Below, in pieces: positions 11,403-21,571 of a stretch of DNA of 64,000 nt. The position numbers were made by a program, and so were the translations under genes. Every line of letters starts with the position of its first letter. Positions within the stretch are counted from its first letter, which is position 1. Below the pieces are notes generated by a model. It was not told the DNA's origin and did not search any database. It saw nothing but the letters and a program-made list of their open reading frames with translations. This stretch comes from Ephydatia muelleri (lineage: Eukaryota; Porifera; Demospongiae; Spongillida; Spongillidae). Location: positions 4,203,823-4,267,822 of the forward strand of contig JABACO010000013.1 in NCBI GenBank assembly GCA_013339895.1. Direction: 5' to 3'.

Positions 11403-11743
11403 TGCATGCCATGCATTGGGTGTTTAACAGAAACTAACTACACGAGGCAGTTTCATAGTCTAAAAAAATAGTATCTAAGAATGTTTCCAACTAAAATACT
11501 TAGTGCAAATGTGGATGAAGTACTTAGCATGATGTGAAAAGAATAATGTAATTGTGTGATAGAACACTTACTTAGGATGATGTAGAATCACAGCGTTTGG
11601 GTCATAAAATATTTTTGCTGTCACTCCTAAACACAATTTCAATTGTAAAACTTGAACCAACCGCTTGAAATGAAAAATTGCATCAATGTATAGCAAAATC
11701 AAATATAGTCTGCATCCTTATACTAAGTATTATTAAATGCTGC

Positions 11744-11749
11744 TTTATT
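11744..11749 (-). terminator. Candidate polyadenylation signal (AATAAA), aminopeptidase copy 1
   Basis: TTTATT on the plus strand reads AATAAA on the minus strand, about 48 bp past the stop codon at 11,797-11,799. The two convergent genes are only 485 bp apart stop to stop, so their 3' ends must lie close together. Confidence 0.45.
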
Positions 11750-11796
11750 GTCTATAAAAATTAAGTGGCAACTACGTAATGTCAAGCACTGCATCT

Positions 11797-14700
11797 TCAT
11801 CCAATGAGCTGGTGGACCAGAGCTGGAATGGGGGCTCCAGTTGGAAAGTTGGGATGGCCCCCTCCTGACCCAGCTATGTCCAGATGAGTGTAGGCCACAG
11901 GAGTGCTAGAATCAATGCCATGCTGTTGAAGGATAATGGAAGTCAGTCTTAAACAGACACATGCTGGATTGAGAGAAAAGCTGACCTTGTCCAGACCTGA
12001 GGCTATCAAGTGAAAGGCAGCTGGGAACTGGTGTCCTCGTGGTGATGGACTTGATGCACTTGTATTGCTCTGCAGAACATCCTCATATTCAGACAGAGGA
12101 GCCACAATTTCATAGTCCTGGAGGATAAACAATGGAGAAATAAGGATGAAGGAGATTGTTAGTCAAGGCAAGTGATTAGAGTTTGCGTAGGCCCTGTCAC
12201 TAACCTCTCGTCGTATATTTGAAATCTCCAAAGGATCTCCCATTATGTCACCAGCTATTTAAACCCAATTAGTCAAACTATTTTTCATGTAACATAATGA
12301 CAAATGCTCACCTGTCTGTAGGGACTGTGCAAAACTGATCTTCCTTGCAGGGCCATTATCCAGTACAGCCTAGTGACACATATGCATACAAGGCTTAGTG
12401 TGATGCCTGCACATACAAATGTCAAATTTAGTTGCACACTAACAGTGTAGTTGGGACCATACGTCCTGATGACATGTCCTGTGAGTGTCGCAATGGTGAA
12501 GATATGGGGGCAATATTTGTAGTTCTTGGGCTTGAGGGCCTAAGCAACGATAGAGAGGAAGAGTGAGACAATAGCCTCCAGTTACCACGGCTCTGCATGG
12601 CCTTACTGATTCTTTGGCTCTACACAACAGGTCAGCCATGACCATCCTTCCCTCGGCATCGGTATTAACCACACGCACCCTGACACCAGCCCTGGACGCG
12701 ATGACCTCATCGGAAACATAGCAGTCTACCACAAACACACACAAATAGAATGACACATGTTTCATAGTTGTGGCATAGGGTGTTGGTGAAGTCAGCTCAC
12801 CTGATCCAACACTGTTCCTCACCAATGCTAGCCATCCTACGACCTCAATGTCCTCAGGCTTAACAGTTTCCAGAATCTACACATATGGATTTGAAAGGGG
12901 GGGAGGGGGAGCTCTTAATGGAACACATGCTGGAAATTGCAAAGTTTCAACAACAAATGAACATGTACATGACTTGCACAAATGCATGCTAAGGTTGATA
13001 ATATATATTTATGAGTGCCAACAAATATGTCTTATAAACGGACTAGTGTGAAGCATTGGAAAATCAATGCAAAGGAGAAGGCCTCAGGTATCTCCTCAAC
13101 AACCCCAACTTGCTGTTTGCAGTCACATTACCTTGAAGAGGCCGGCCACAGTGGCAGCTCCACACTTGTCTGTGTACATGCCTGCCATGAGCCCTCCAGT
13201 TTTGATGTCAGCCCCTCCTGTGTCATAGGTAATCCCCTGGAGAAAAACACATACCCATGAAACATATATACATGCATTGAGTACAATTTAAAACGATTTT
13301 AAAAATATGTGTTATTCATTTATGCTAAGCCTGCTGATGGCTAGTGATCATTTGCATATCTAATCAAAACTGCTAACAAAATCACTGTAGCTAAATGTAC
13401 AACTACCACATAGCAGTCATTACCTTGCCAACAAAATAGAGGATCCTCTTAATCTCTCCTTCCCCTTTGTAGTGCAACTTCACAACCCTTGCATCATGAC
13501 GTGGGACATCTGCCAACATACCCATGCAACCAGAGCATGTACCTTATAGAACAATGTTATTTTGATGTCAGAAACTAACGTTGAGCACATCTATTGACAG
13601 CTGCTAGGAGAGGAAACCTCTTTTCCAATTCCGCATGTCCAGAGTACACTTTGACCTGGATAATTAGCAATGTCGAACCATAAAATGCAAAACGGAGCCC
13701 ATTATATATGCAGAACCTGCCCTATAATTAAAGCACACTGTATATACATAGTGCAGAGAATCACCTTTGCACACCTACACCTACTTGCACACATAGGTAA
13801 GACATCTACTTCACTCATTGCTAAACACACTAGGCATGCTGTCCACATCATTGGCAGCATACCTTTACAGTAGATGAAAAGGTGGCTAATATGTACTCTG
13901 CTGCCCTTGGTGCAGCCATCCATTCAGGGTCTCCTCCTCCAATGTCTCGAGCCACTATTCTACAGGATCACAATCAAAACACCTCATAAAGTTTTCATAC
14001 ATTTACAGCACCTTCCATTCTCAATATTGCAGGCATGACTGACTATCTTCTCTCCATCCTATCAGAGGGAAACGGCACACATGACACAGGAATTGTACAA
14101 AGGATGCATGCAATCCCTGCTCATAATTTTGCCAATTAGTAAAAATTATCTTCTTCTGCGTACATTAATATATCACCTCCTCCCAATGATAGTCTTTGAA
14201 GTATTAATACTCTATTACAAAAACCCATACCTTTCAATATCACACCCTGTTATATACATCATTTCTTGATTTGCTGCATACTGTATAGCATAATGATGTA
14301 TTCACTGCTTACCTTTTCGTTATCACACCAGAAAAGGAATGATGAAACCTTGACACAACTTTTTCCATTTTTTATGTTCCATTCTCGTACTTCCAGTGGC
14401 TGCAGGAGACAAGTCACAGATGTCGAAGTGAGTTATCCTACACTTGATGCACGACGGGTTAATTATCTCCTTGACTTAATGTACACTGCATGACATGTAC
14501 AAGCTCAATCTCATGACAAATGCATTCATGTGATGTGGTTATTTCTCTTGTACTCATAGAACTTTGAAAAATTAGATGTATTAAGTCAACCATGTGTCTG
14601 TTGTCCCTTTAATAAGACCATACAATCCCTAGCCAACCTTTCCTCCCTCAAAATCTTAGTAAGATATCTAAGGATGATCCATATTGTGATCACAACCAGG

Positions 14701-17365
14701 AACAAGGGCAAGAGGAGGAATTGGAAGACGAATTGGGGTAATAAATTATGCTGTCATGTGCATGCAGTGTGCTCCAACACTACACTTAATGCAGATCATG
14801 CAGTGAAAAACTCATTTTACTTATCTCACCAGAAAACCACTCTACCTCGTAAGTATAATTCTGAATATTGTTGCAGATGGGTCTATGTGAACAATCAACC
14901 ATCATCAACCAGCCATCCCTTTCATAAGGCCATCCTCAATACTCATTCACATGTATTTCACTCAGCGTTGTGCAACTACTGACTATTCTGTATATGAAAC
15001 TGAAAGAATCAGAATGGATTGTAATAGTGACACTACTTACCTCCCACATAAAAAATAAATGTCCTATGTGTAGAAATCGAACAATAGCCATGCATACGGA
15101 TAAATGTGTGTTGTTGTAGGAAGTGCATGGAAGTGTAGATATGGGAGTGCAAATTGTAAGGTGGAGGAGTGTAGATGTGGGAGTGGATAGGTGAGGATAA
15201 GTGTGGCAGTGGCTCACCATGTAGAGGGCACCTAGGGCTGCTAAGAGTGTCACCAGTTGGTATTCCTCAAACACCTTTAGCTCTGGGGCAGCCACTAGGC
15301 AGAGACATTTTGCACCAGCAGAGAGAGCACTGTTGGATAATTATCATTTAGTTATTTTTGAAAAAAAAAGAATAAATTTGAAGTGTGATTTCACTTCTTT
15401 TTTAAAGTACACGCATAATACCGATAACAGTAAGATTGGTATGAAACTTTGGTATTTGGTGATCTTGTATTTTACTGGTGTACATGCTAATTTTCAATTA
15501 TTCTAGTATGTAATAAGAAATTATGACATAAACAAATAACTAATGTTTTTAACACTAAAGATTATTCTACACATTTTTATCTTTAATTTGTTAACACAAT
15601 CCCACATTTCATTCAAAATAAAATGACCGCCGGATTCATGATATGGTTAATAATTATTAATAAAACTTTAGTTAATAGGCTTAAATACAATTAATTTAAC
15701 AATTTTCTTTGCTGTGTGATTAATGATTTTTGGGTACTTGATTACATGTAGTTTTGCATATTTACATTGTTATTAATTAATCAATACAATTACATTTTGA
15801 ACTGGTTATTAACACTTTGAACGCAAAGTGCTATACGTGTATATATATGCTAACACAATCATAATTATCCGAGTCAAAATTCTTTCAGAGATATGTGTGT
15901 TGGCAGTATTGATGATTAAAATGACTTCAAATGCCATTGTACTAGCCTGCAAGTGGAATACTGACCTCCATGGAATCCATGTAGATGCTCTAGTTATAAA
16001 ATGGGTGGTGGTGTAAGCGCGTTGTGTGTGTCCTGACAAACGCAACAGCCCCATGCAACGTTTCACAAACCGAAGGAAGGAGTGAACTGAAACACGATAT
16101 ATACTACACTGCGTGGCGGACTGAACTGTTAGTTACATGATTGCAATTATGTATTAAGGAATTTCCCCTGTACACAACTATTGTGCGCGGGCCGACAACG
16201 CCCTGCGGAATAATGTGGCCTCTGCGCTGGGGAGGCGCTTCGTTTTTCAGACAGATCTATTGTGTGTATTTGTCTGCCTGTATACCGGTATACGCTACCT
16301 GTGTATGTTGAAACACTCTCTCTGAAGTGTAATTAATTGCCTTGTCCCCTGATGGCTTTTGTTCGCTGCGAGCGCGCCTTTACACACTGATTTGGGTTAC
16401 GCATTCCTGTTTAGGGAGTACTGAAGTGATGCATTAGTGAAATCAGCTGAATGATGGGTATGAGAAGAAGAAACATAATAACGTTTCATGTGCATGTACT
16501 TATATGCACGCATCATGGGGTCACATTCTTGACCTTACATGTATAAGATTTAAAAATAATGCATGAATGTATTTATTGGGCTCCTGCATTCTGATTGGAC
16601 TGCAATCCCCGTTGCAGCTTGTACAAAAACTGTGCGGGTTTGGTACCCGACCTTCCGCCAATACGCGAAGGTCGGGCTACGCCCAACTAGGTTGTGTGCG
16701 CATGCATGCTTATATGCACATGGTAGTTAATGACTAATACCCTCTCACATAACTGCTTATTGTGAATTCTGATCTAATTTTCCTTCATGCATTTTGGAAC
16801 GCCCTGTATGCAAACGCATCAGCTAAGTACAATCTAGTGCCTCTTCGTCGTACGGTCACCTATAGAGGCCTATATACTAATCCCGAACGCCATCGTTGTT
16901 GCAAATGTGCGGCGAATTGTTGTTAATTGCTCCAATTCGCTCACTGCTCAGTAAACGCGGGCCTGTTGCAATTTAACTGCTGCGCGGAGTAACTTAATTA
17001 AGGCCCTTACCGCTTCACTCCAGCTTGTGCTGCGTCGCTGCATCTTCGGACGTCGTCCTGGTCTCTGCTCAGGGGTCCAGTGGGCGAAACTATTAGCCTT
17101 TTCCCTTCGAAGGGGACGAGAGACACCTTGGAGCTGAAGGCATTGTCCACCTACTCGTGCGAGTGCGTGTGTCTCAAAATGAGGCAAGCGAACTCAGGTG
17201 GCGTACCTTTTGCATAGTTTCAAGTGCAGACTTGATAGCTCCGAAGCTTCCTGGCAAATTCTCCACGGAGTTTAGTACAATTACCAGCGTATCCCACTGA
17301 GTCTGAGCGTCTTGCAGTTCGGTGACTGCAGTTACCGGAAACAGTATTTTCCCCGTCTCAGCCAT
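11797..17365 (-). CDS. M17 leucyl-type aminopeptidase (W07G4.4-like), copy 1, 16 exons, 521 aa
   Basis: Exons 5' to 3': 17207-17365, 17011-17150, 15218-15329, 14313-14399, 14012-14058, 13863-13959, 13580-13655, 13424-13509, 13132-13236, 12801-12876, 12607-12725, 12444-12539, 12312-12369, 12205-12254, 11986-12117, 11797-11922. All sites are GT-AG, the phases agree, and the total is 1,566 nt. The family is a di-zinc cytosolic exopeptidase that removes N-terminal residues, normally as a hexamer. The N-terminal regulatory domain spans about 1-235. Metal and catalytic residues are present: VGK (Lys268), YDTGGAD (Asp273), Asp291 in MYTDKCG, and NTDAEGR (Asp351, Glu353, Arg355). The C-terminus has SEYEDVLQ, PRGHQ and PTGAP boxes typical of the group related to the C. 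elegans putative aminopeptidase W07G4.4. There is no signal peptide. It differs from copy 2 beside the zinc ligand (Tyr-Thr for His-Arg). Confidence 0.92.
15330..17010 (-). other. Intron 2 of aminopeptidase copy 1
   Basis: A 1.68-kb intron homologous to the 2.86-kb intron of copy 2. Copy 1 lacks roughly 1.1-1.4 kb present in copy 2 (about 25,140-26,520), and parts of that segment also occur in copy 3 (from about 60,680). It carries about 250 bp of its own (about 16,497-16,745) with a strong hairpin at 16,646-16,676. Confidence 0.6.
16497..16745. mobile_element. Copy-1-specific insertion, possible short mobile element
   Basis: Absent from the matching place in copy 2 (near 27,690), where flanking sequence is continuous. 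The ends carry related inverted words (CATGTGCATGTACTTATATG near the left, CTTATATGCACATGG near the right). Inside is the 31-base hairpin CCCGACCTTCCG...CGAAGGTCGGG. No coding capacity. A tRNA-like or SINE origin was considered but not supported. Confidence 0.4.
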
Positions 17366-18130
17366 GGCGTTGGTACCTAATAGAAGTCCAACCTGCCTAG
17401 CTGGCTATATATACATGTAGGTCTCGGATTGCGGTGTTGCATACAATTCTGCGAAAATGTGACGAGCATAAGCCTAAAGGTTTTCCTATAGATCCTCTGA
17501 ACCATTCGTGGAAAATGTTATTGGTTTTGCTATAATCAAAGCTAAGGAGTTTGTATAGCAGATAGCTATAGACGCGACTAGGGGAGCAAACAGCTTAGAA
17601 GTTTGTAGAACTGAGGAACTAGACGTGCCTATTTTTCAGCCAAGATCTACAAATGCAGGACAAACATACATATACTGTTGGATTTGAGTTCTGGTGCACT
17701 GTAACAAAATGGCATTAATCTGAATTTCCGTACACCTAGTGTATAAACGTACTCCCGAGATGAGCCCAGGACATTAGACATCAACTATATTAATAGTTGA
17801 CGTATACTTGTAAAAGCCACTCAAAAGTTTCCCGTCCACCAGACGCATGCATACAAAGGAGACCACCGTAACTTAAATTTATATTATTGTTTTATAAACT
17901 CTCTCGCGGGCGAAGCCAAATTTTGTGGTATTGTGCGGAATACGTTTCCCAGTTGTACGAAAACGTTCTTTCCGTGTAAATTCGCTTTTCTTTTAAACAA
18001 TGTGCAAAACGTTAGCGGTTTAAACAATGTGCAGGCTTTTGTTTAGCGCCGTAGCGCAATATCGCGCTATTGCCGCGTAACTGTCAATGAGCAAATACAT
18101 TATCACGTGATCTGAGAACTGGTTTCCTTT
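17366..18130 (-). promoter_or_regulatory. Upstream region of aminopeptidase copy 1, with candidate TATA box at 17,406-17,413
   Basis: Sequence upstream of the start codon is clearly shared with copy 2 (28,245-28,980) and more weakly with copy 3 (61,644-62,080). A TATATATA (TATTTATA in copy 3) sits 41-62 bp upstream of the ATG in all three, within a conserved AGACCTA...AGCTA context, so it is a reasonable core promoter. No other site is assigned. Confidence 0.4.
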
Positions 18131-18400
18131 TCGAATTACTTATGAGCGTTAGTCAAGTCCTTTAGCAAATTAAAACGGCAGTCATCGAACGCCGTGCGGA
18201 GACTGTGCTCAGTCTTTGGTGAATGTTGCTTGAAGATTGGGTCAGACTCTTTGAAGAAATGTGAGGATATCTGCACTTGAAATGCGTTCGAGATGTTACC
18301 CGATATACACAAATCTCCACCTTCGCTCATTCACCTCTCCTCACAACATAGCCATGCCACATGTGCATAACAGAGTGGGTGATCCCAGGTACCAGTATAC
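18131..18400. repeat. Duplicated flank block shared with 31,830-32,130
   Basis: The block from ATCACGTGATCTGAGAACTGGTTTC to GGTACCAGTATACAGGTAAAC is repeated near 31,837-32,130. It contains a minus-strand 64-codon ORF (18,136-18,330) starting MSEGGDLCISGNISNAFQ. The second copy keeps a similar SGNISNAFQV stretch but its frame is broken. It may be the first exon of an unidentified divergently transcribed neighbour or its remnant. Not recognised. Confidence 0.45.
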
Positions 18401-18419
18401 AGGTAAACTTAGCCTCGTA

Positions 18420-18895
18420 CCCAAGCAACAGTCAGTTGCCATGTCTTGGACCATGAACAAAATTGATTTAAGGATTGCATAAGTGGTGTATTTAGATTTT
18501 CAGTATAACCAAGATACAGTTTTGTGTCATCGGCAAAGATTTTAATGCCAGCTGGAGATTGGACATGGTTGGGAAGGTCATTGACATATATCAGAAACAA
18601 GAGAGGGCCAAGGACAGAACCCTGAGGTACACCACTGGTGATAGATTTAGGAGATGATACATCAAGTCCTACATATACGCATTAAGTGCGGTCGTTGAAA
18701 AAGGCTCTTATCCACTGAAGTAAGTTTGATTTAAAGCCATAAGCCTCAACCTTTAGCAATAATTTCGAATGGGAGACAGTGTCAAAGGCCTTATCAATAT
18801 CAGTATACACAACATCCACCTTCATGCCGTTGTCAACATTCAATGTCCAATTGTTCAGAGTTATCTATAACTGAGTACAAGCAGAACGTCGAGCA
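18420..18895 (-). pseudogene. LINE reverse transcriptase fragment (CR1/L2/Jockey-like)
   Basis: Minus-strand translation gives RT motif A (VVYTDIDKAFDTVSH), the GVPQGSVLGPLLFLIYVNDLP block and motif C (FADDTKLY) in correct order and spacing. One stop interrupts it (after FFNDRT). The N-terminal endonuclease and the thumb are missing. It is inserted directly after the duplicated flank block, which in the second copy continues uninterrupted (CCTCGTACCCAGTTTC at 32,118). Confidence 0.85.
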
Positions 18896-18904
18896 TTATC
18901 CTAA

Positions 18905-19180
18905 GTGAGTACTGTATATACAGAATAAATGCATCATACTATTCAAGGTACTTCATCCACGTTTGCACTAAGTATTTCAGTTGGAAACATTCTGAGAACA
19001 ATGTTTACACCATGAACCTGCTTGGAGTCATTCATCAGACTTAGCTAGATTCTGTTAATTAATTTTAAACACTAAATTTATGGCACGCATTTAAACTGCA
19101 CACACAGTACACTAGTCACATTCACTCTAATCTCATGAAGCTGTACTATCAGTTCTCTTTGTCTATTTGTATTTGACTGA
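18905..19180 (-). repeat. Inverted fragment of the furin-gene 3' flank
   Basis: The reverse complement of this segment matches the 3' flank of the furin remnant at about 55,130-55,410 (shared words include CTTAGCATGATGTG-type, ACTCCAAGCAGGTTC and GACTAGTGTGTG). It is therefore a leftover of the furin half of a duplicated furin/aminopeptidase unit, now inverted. No coding part survives. Confidence 0.6.
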
Positions 19181-20060
19181 TGTAACGACAAACATGGTCT
19201 GAAATCTTACATTTGAACTACTCGTCTCCAAACGCGGAAATTCGGTGTATCGTATAGTAACAACCCCCTTCAACACACGTAGCATGTTTCTGTTCGATTT
19301 TCTCGCAGTAAACGTTGACAACATAGACCATCCACAGTGTTCCGCCATTTCTTATTTCCATTGATCAAACCTAGGCCCCATTCCGAACTATGTCTACCCG
19401 ATATATTTGGAATGGATACATGTGAGAGCTTATTAACCCGCCTAAACAGTATTGCGTATTCATAGCCCAACATCTATGTGCACTTCTACATAATAAGGGC
19501 TTCATTTACATTTTCTCATTCAGAGATCATGCGTGGATCACCTACATACGGCATATGCTGTTCATTGCAATACTGGATAGTGTGTATTATAATATTATTT
19601 CTCTTATAGTTTTTTTTTTTTGTAGCAGCGAATGATAATGGTATAGAATACATATTACATTGTCACGTACATTCACACGCCTCCAAACAGGTGTCATATT
19701 TATCAGTACATAAAACATTAGGTGTGTAACTGAAACTTTCGAAACTCAAGTGAAACCTTCGAATTTGAACAATTTACTATCCACCTGCAAATAAGCATAT
19801 CATCCTGCAACATAGATACGTCTAAAGAATTAAATAAAGAGATTTGATAATGTGACCAAGCTAGCTATAGGTGCACGCCGTGTGAAGGTATTAGAACATG
19901 CTCTACGTGTGGTTATATACCTGTATTGACCATAAAACAAGTATTTGCGTTGATCGTATAAACACAGCCTTTAGTCCACGTCAGAGACCTTTCGAACCAA
20001 GGGACTGTCCCCTCGAAAGAACAACCGGGGAAAACAGACAAAAGTGCAGCTAGGGAATTC
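19181..20060. other. No gene seen
   Basis: AT-rich intergenic DNA with short ORFs only and a run of ten or so T near 19,610-19,621. Confidence 0.4.
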
Positions 20061-20065
20061 GGTCC

Positions 20066-20091
20066 GGGGGGGGGGGGGGGGGGGGGGGGGG
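20066..20091 (+). repeat. Uninterrupted run of 26 G
   Basis: A homopolymer of 26 G embedded in GGTCCGGGG...GCACCGTATTCCC. A related GGTCCGGGGAACCGTATTCCC without the run occurs at 20,159, so the run looks like an expansion inside a short duplicated motif. Confidence 0.8.
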
Positions 20092-20390
20092 CACCGTATT
20101 CCCTATAGGAATTGAGTCAGGTTAATTCACTTAATTGGTCTTGTGCAACCAGGGATCTTGGTCCGGGGAACCGTATTCCCTAGGGATTACGGTCCCCCAG
20201 ACCGAAAATTGCTCCGGACCGTTATGCCTATATGACAAAGGTTGACATGCTGAAAGCATGTCCGCCTAACATCAGGCTAGCCGACAACACTCCTCCAAAA
20301 TACAGATCAATGGAAGTTGTGCCGCCTCAACAAAGGAAAATAGGCCATAGCGCTCGGTCCTTACACACATGTACTGCATTGTGTTGGAGG

Positions 20391-20484
20391 AAAAGGAGGA
20401 CCTAACACGGCGTGGGAACGTTCCCAACGAGTTCATGCATTAACTCGTTGGGAACGTTCCCACGCCGTGTTAGGTCCTCCTTTT
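20391..20484. repeat. Perfect 43-bp inverted repeat with 8-base loop
   Basis: Left arm 20,391-20,433 and right arm 20,442-20,484 are exact reverse complements. The loop is CATGCATT. Each arm itself holds the palindrome GGGAACGTTCCC. A single, non-palindromic copy of the arm and its neighbours lies at about 32,185-32,275, so the hairpin arose by inverted duplication of that flank. Confidence 0.9.
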
Positions 20485-20547
20485 GACCTAATGAGCTCTA
20501 CGAAGGCACCGTTTAGCTTCTAGGCCAGGGGTTGTATAGAAACTTAT

Positions 20548-21282
20548 TCCAAGTGCTCTGTCATTTCCTTTGGTTCTCATGGTTATGAGCCTACTTCACC
20601 CTACTCACTTTCTGGTATTCCTTTGCAATTCGTATCATCTATAAGAGATCTTGGGGTGTGTTTGAATTCAGATCTTACGCCAAGTATGCACTGCTCAAAT
20701 AATTGCCGCCATGGCTTTCAATAGGTGCTGTCTTCTCTTAAAATGCTTTCATTTAAACGATGTGTCTCTCCTTGTGCGTCTATATAAGGTGTATGTTCGT
20801 CCCCTTCTGGAAAGTAATACCCAAGTTTGGAATCCCTGGTTCCATAAAGATATTCAATGTATTGAACGCGTTCAGAGATTTTTCACTCATGCCATAATCA
20901 AACGTGCTGGTATACCATATATGGATTATGATGATCGCCTTGCGAACCTGGGTTTACAGTCCTTAGAGTACAGGAGAGTCTTCTACGACCTTATCATGTG
21001 CTACAAGATCTATAATAACCTGGTTGATTTTTACCTTTTGAGAGTTTTTTCACCAAACCGGCTAGGTCGTATTCCATCCGAGGTCATCCTTGTATCCTGC
21101 GATCCAAACATTTACCCTCATGCATTCCGAGCGCATTTTTTCACTGAACGTGTGATACCTATATGGAACCACTTACCCCATGATGTTGTCACATCATTGA
21201 ACATTACAGTTTTTCGTACCCGACTTAGATCTGTTGACCTATCACCCTTTTGTATGTTATATCCCTTCCATGTTTAGGCAGT
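20548..21282 (+). pseudogene. LINE RT thumb/C-terminal fragment
   Basis: Plus-strand translation gives KCSVISFG, then RDLGVCLNSDL, then VYVRPLLESNTQVWNPW followed by a long C-terminal tail with IERVQRFFT and NHLPHDVV. These are the thumb and C-terminal boxes of CR1/L2-type LINE ORF2 proteins. The frame changes once near 20,700, and the last 188 codons are open. A (AATCAA)-type simple tail follows at 21,350-21,382, as usual for such elements. It is 5' truncated, so the polymerase motifs are missing. Same family as the fragments at 18,420 and 52,480. Confidence 0.85.
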
Positions 21283-21571
21283 TTGTAAGTGCACGTACAC
21301 ATCGTGCCACTACTTGCCTTTTTGCATATGTATGTGTGTTGATATGTATGCAATCAATCAAAATCAAATCAAAATCAATGTAGAGGTGTGGGGAATAACA
21401 AATTGTTCCTGTCACTCCTAAACGCAACCTGTATGAACGAGTAACATTCAAAAGCAGCCTCTTGAAACAAAAAAAATGAATGCATAACCATATAGCAAAG
21501 TCAAATCTCCTTAAACTACACTTTCTGCATGATTATCTATCAGCAACTATGCAATGTTAAACATTGCATCT

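Noticed and set aside
16620..16690. tRNA or tRNA-derived SINE at the CCCGACC hairpin
   Set aside because: No cloverleaf, and no A- or B-box of acceptable quality could be fitted.
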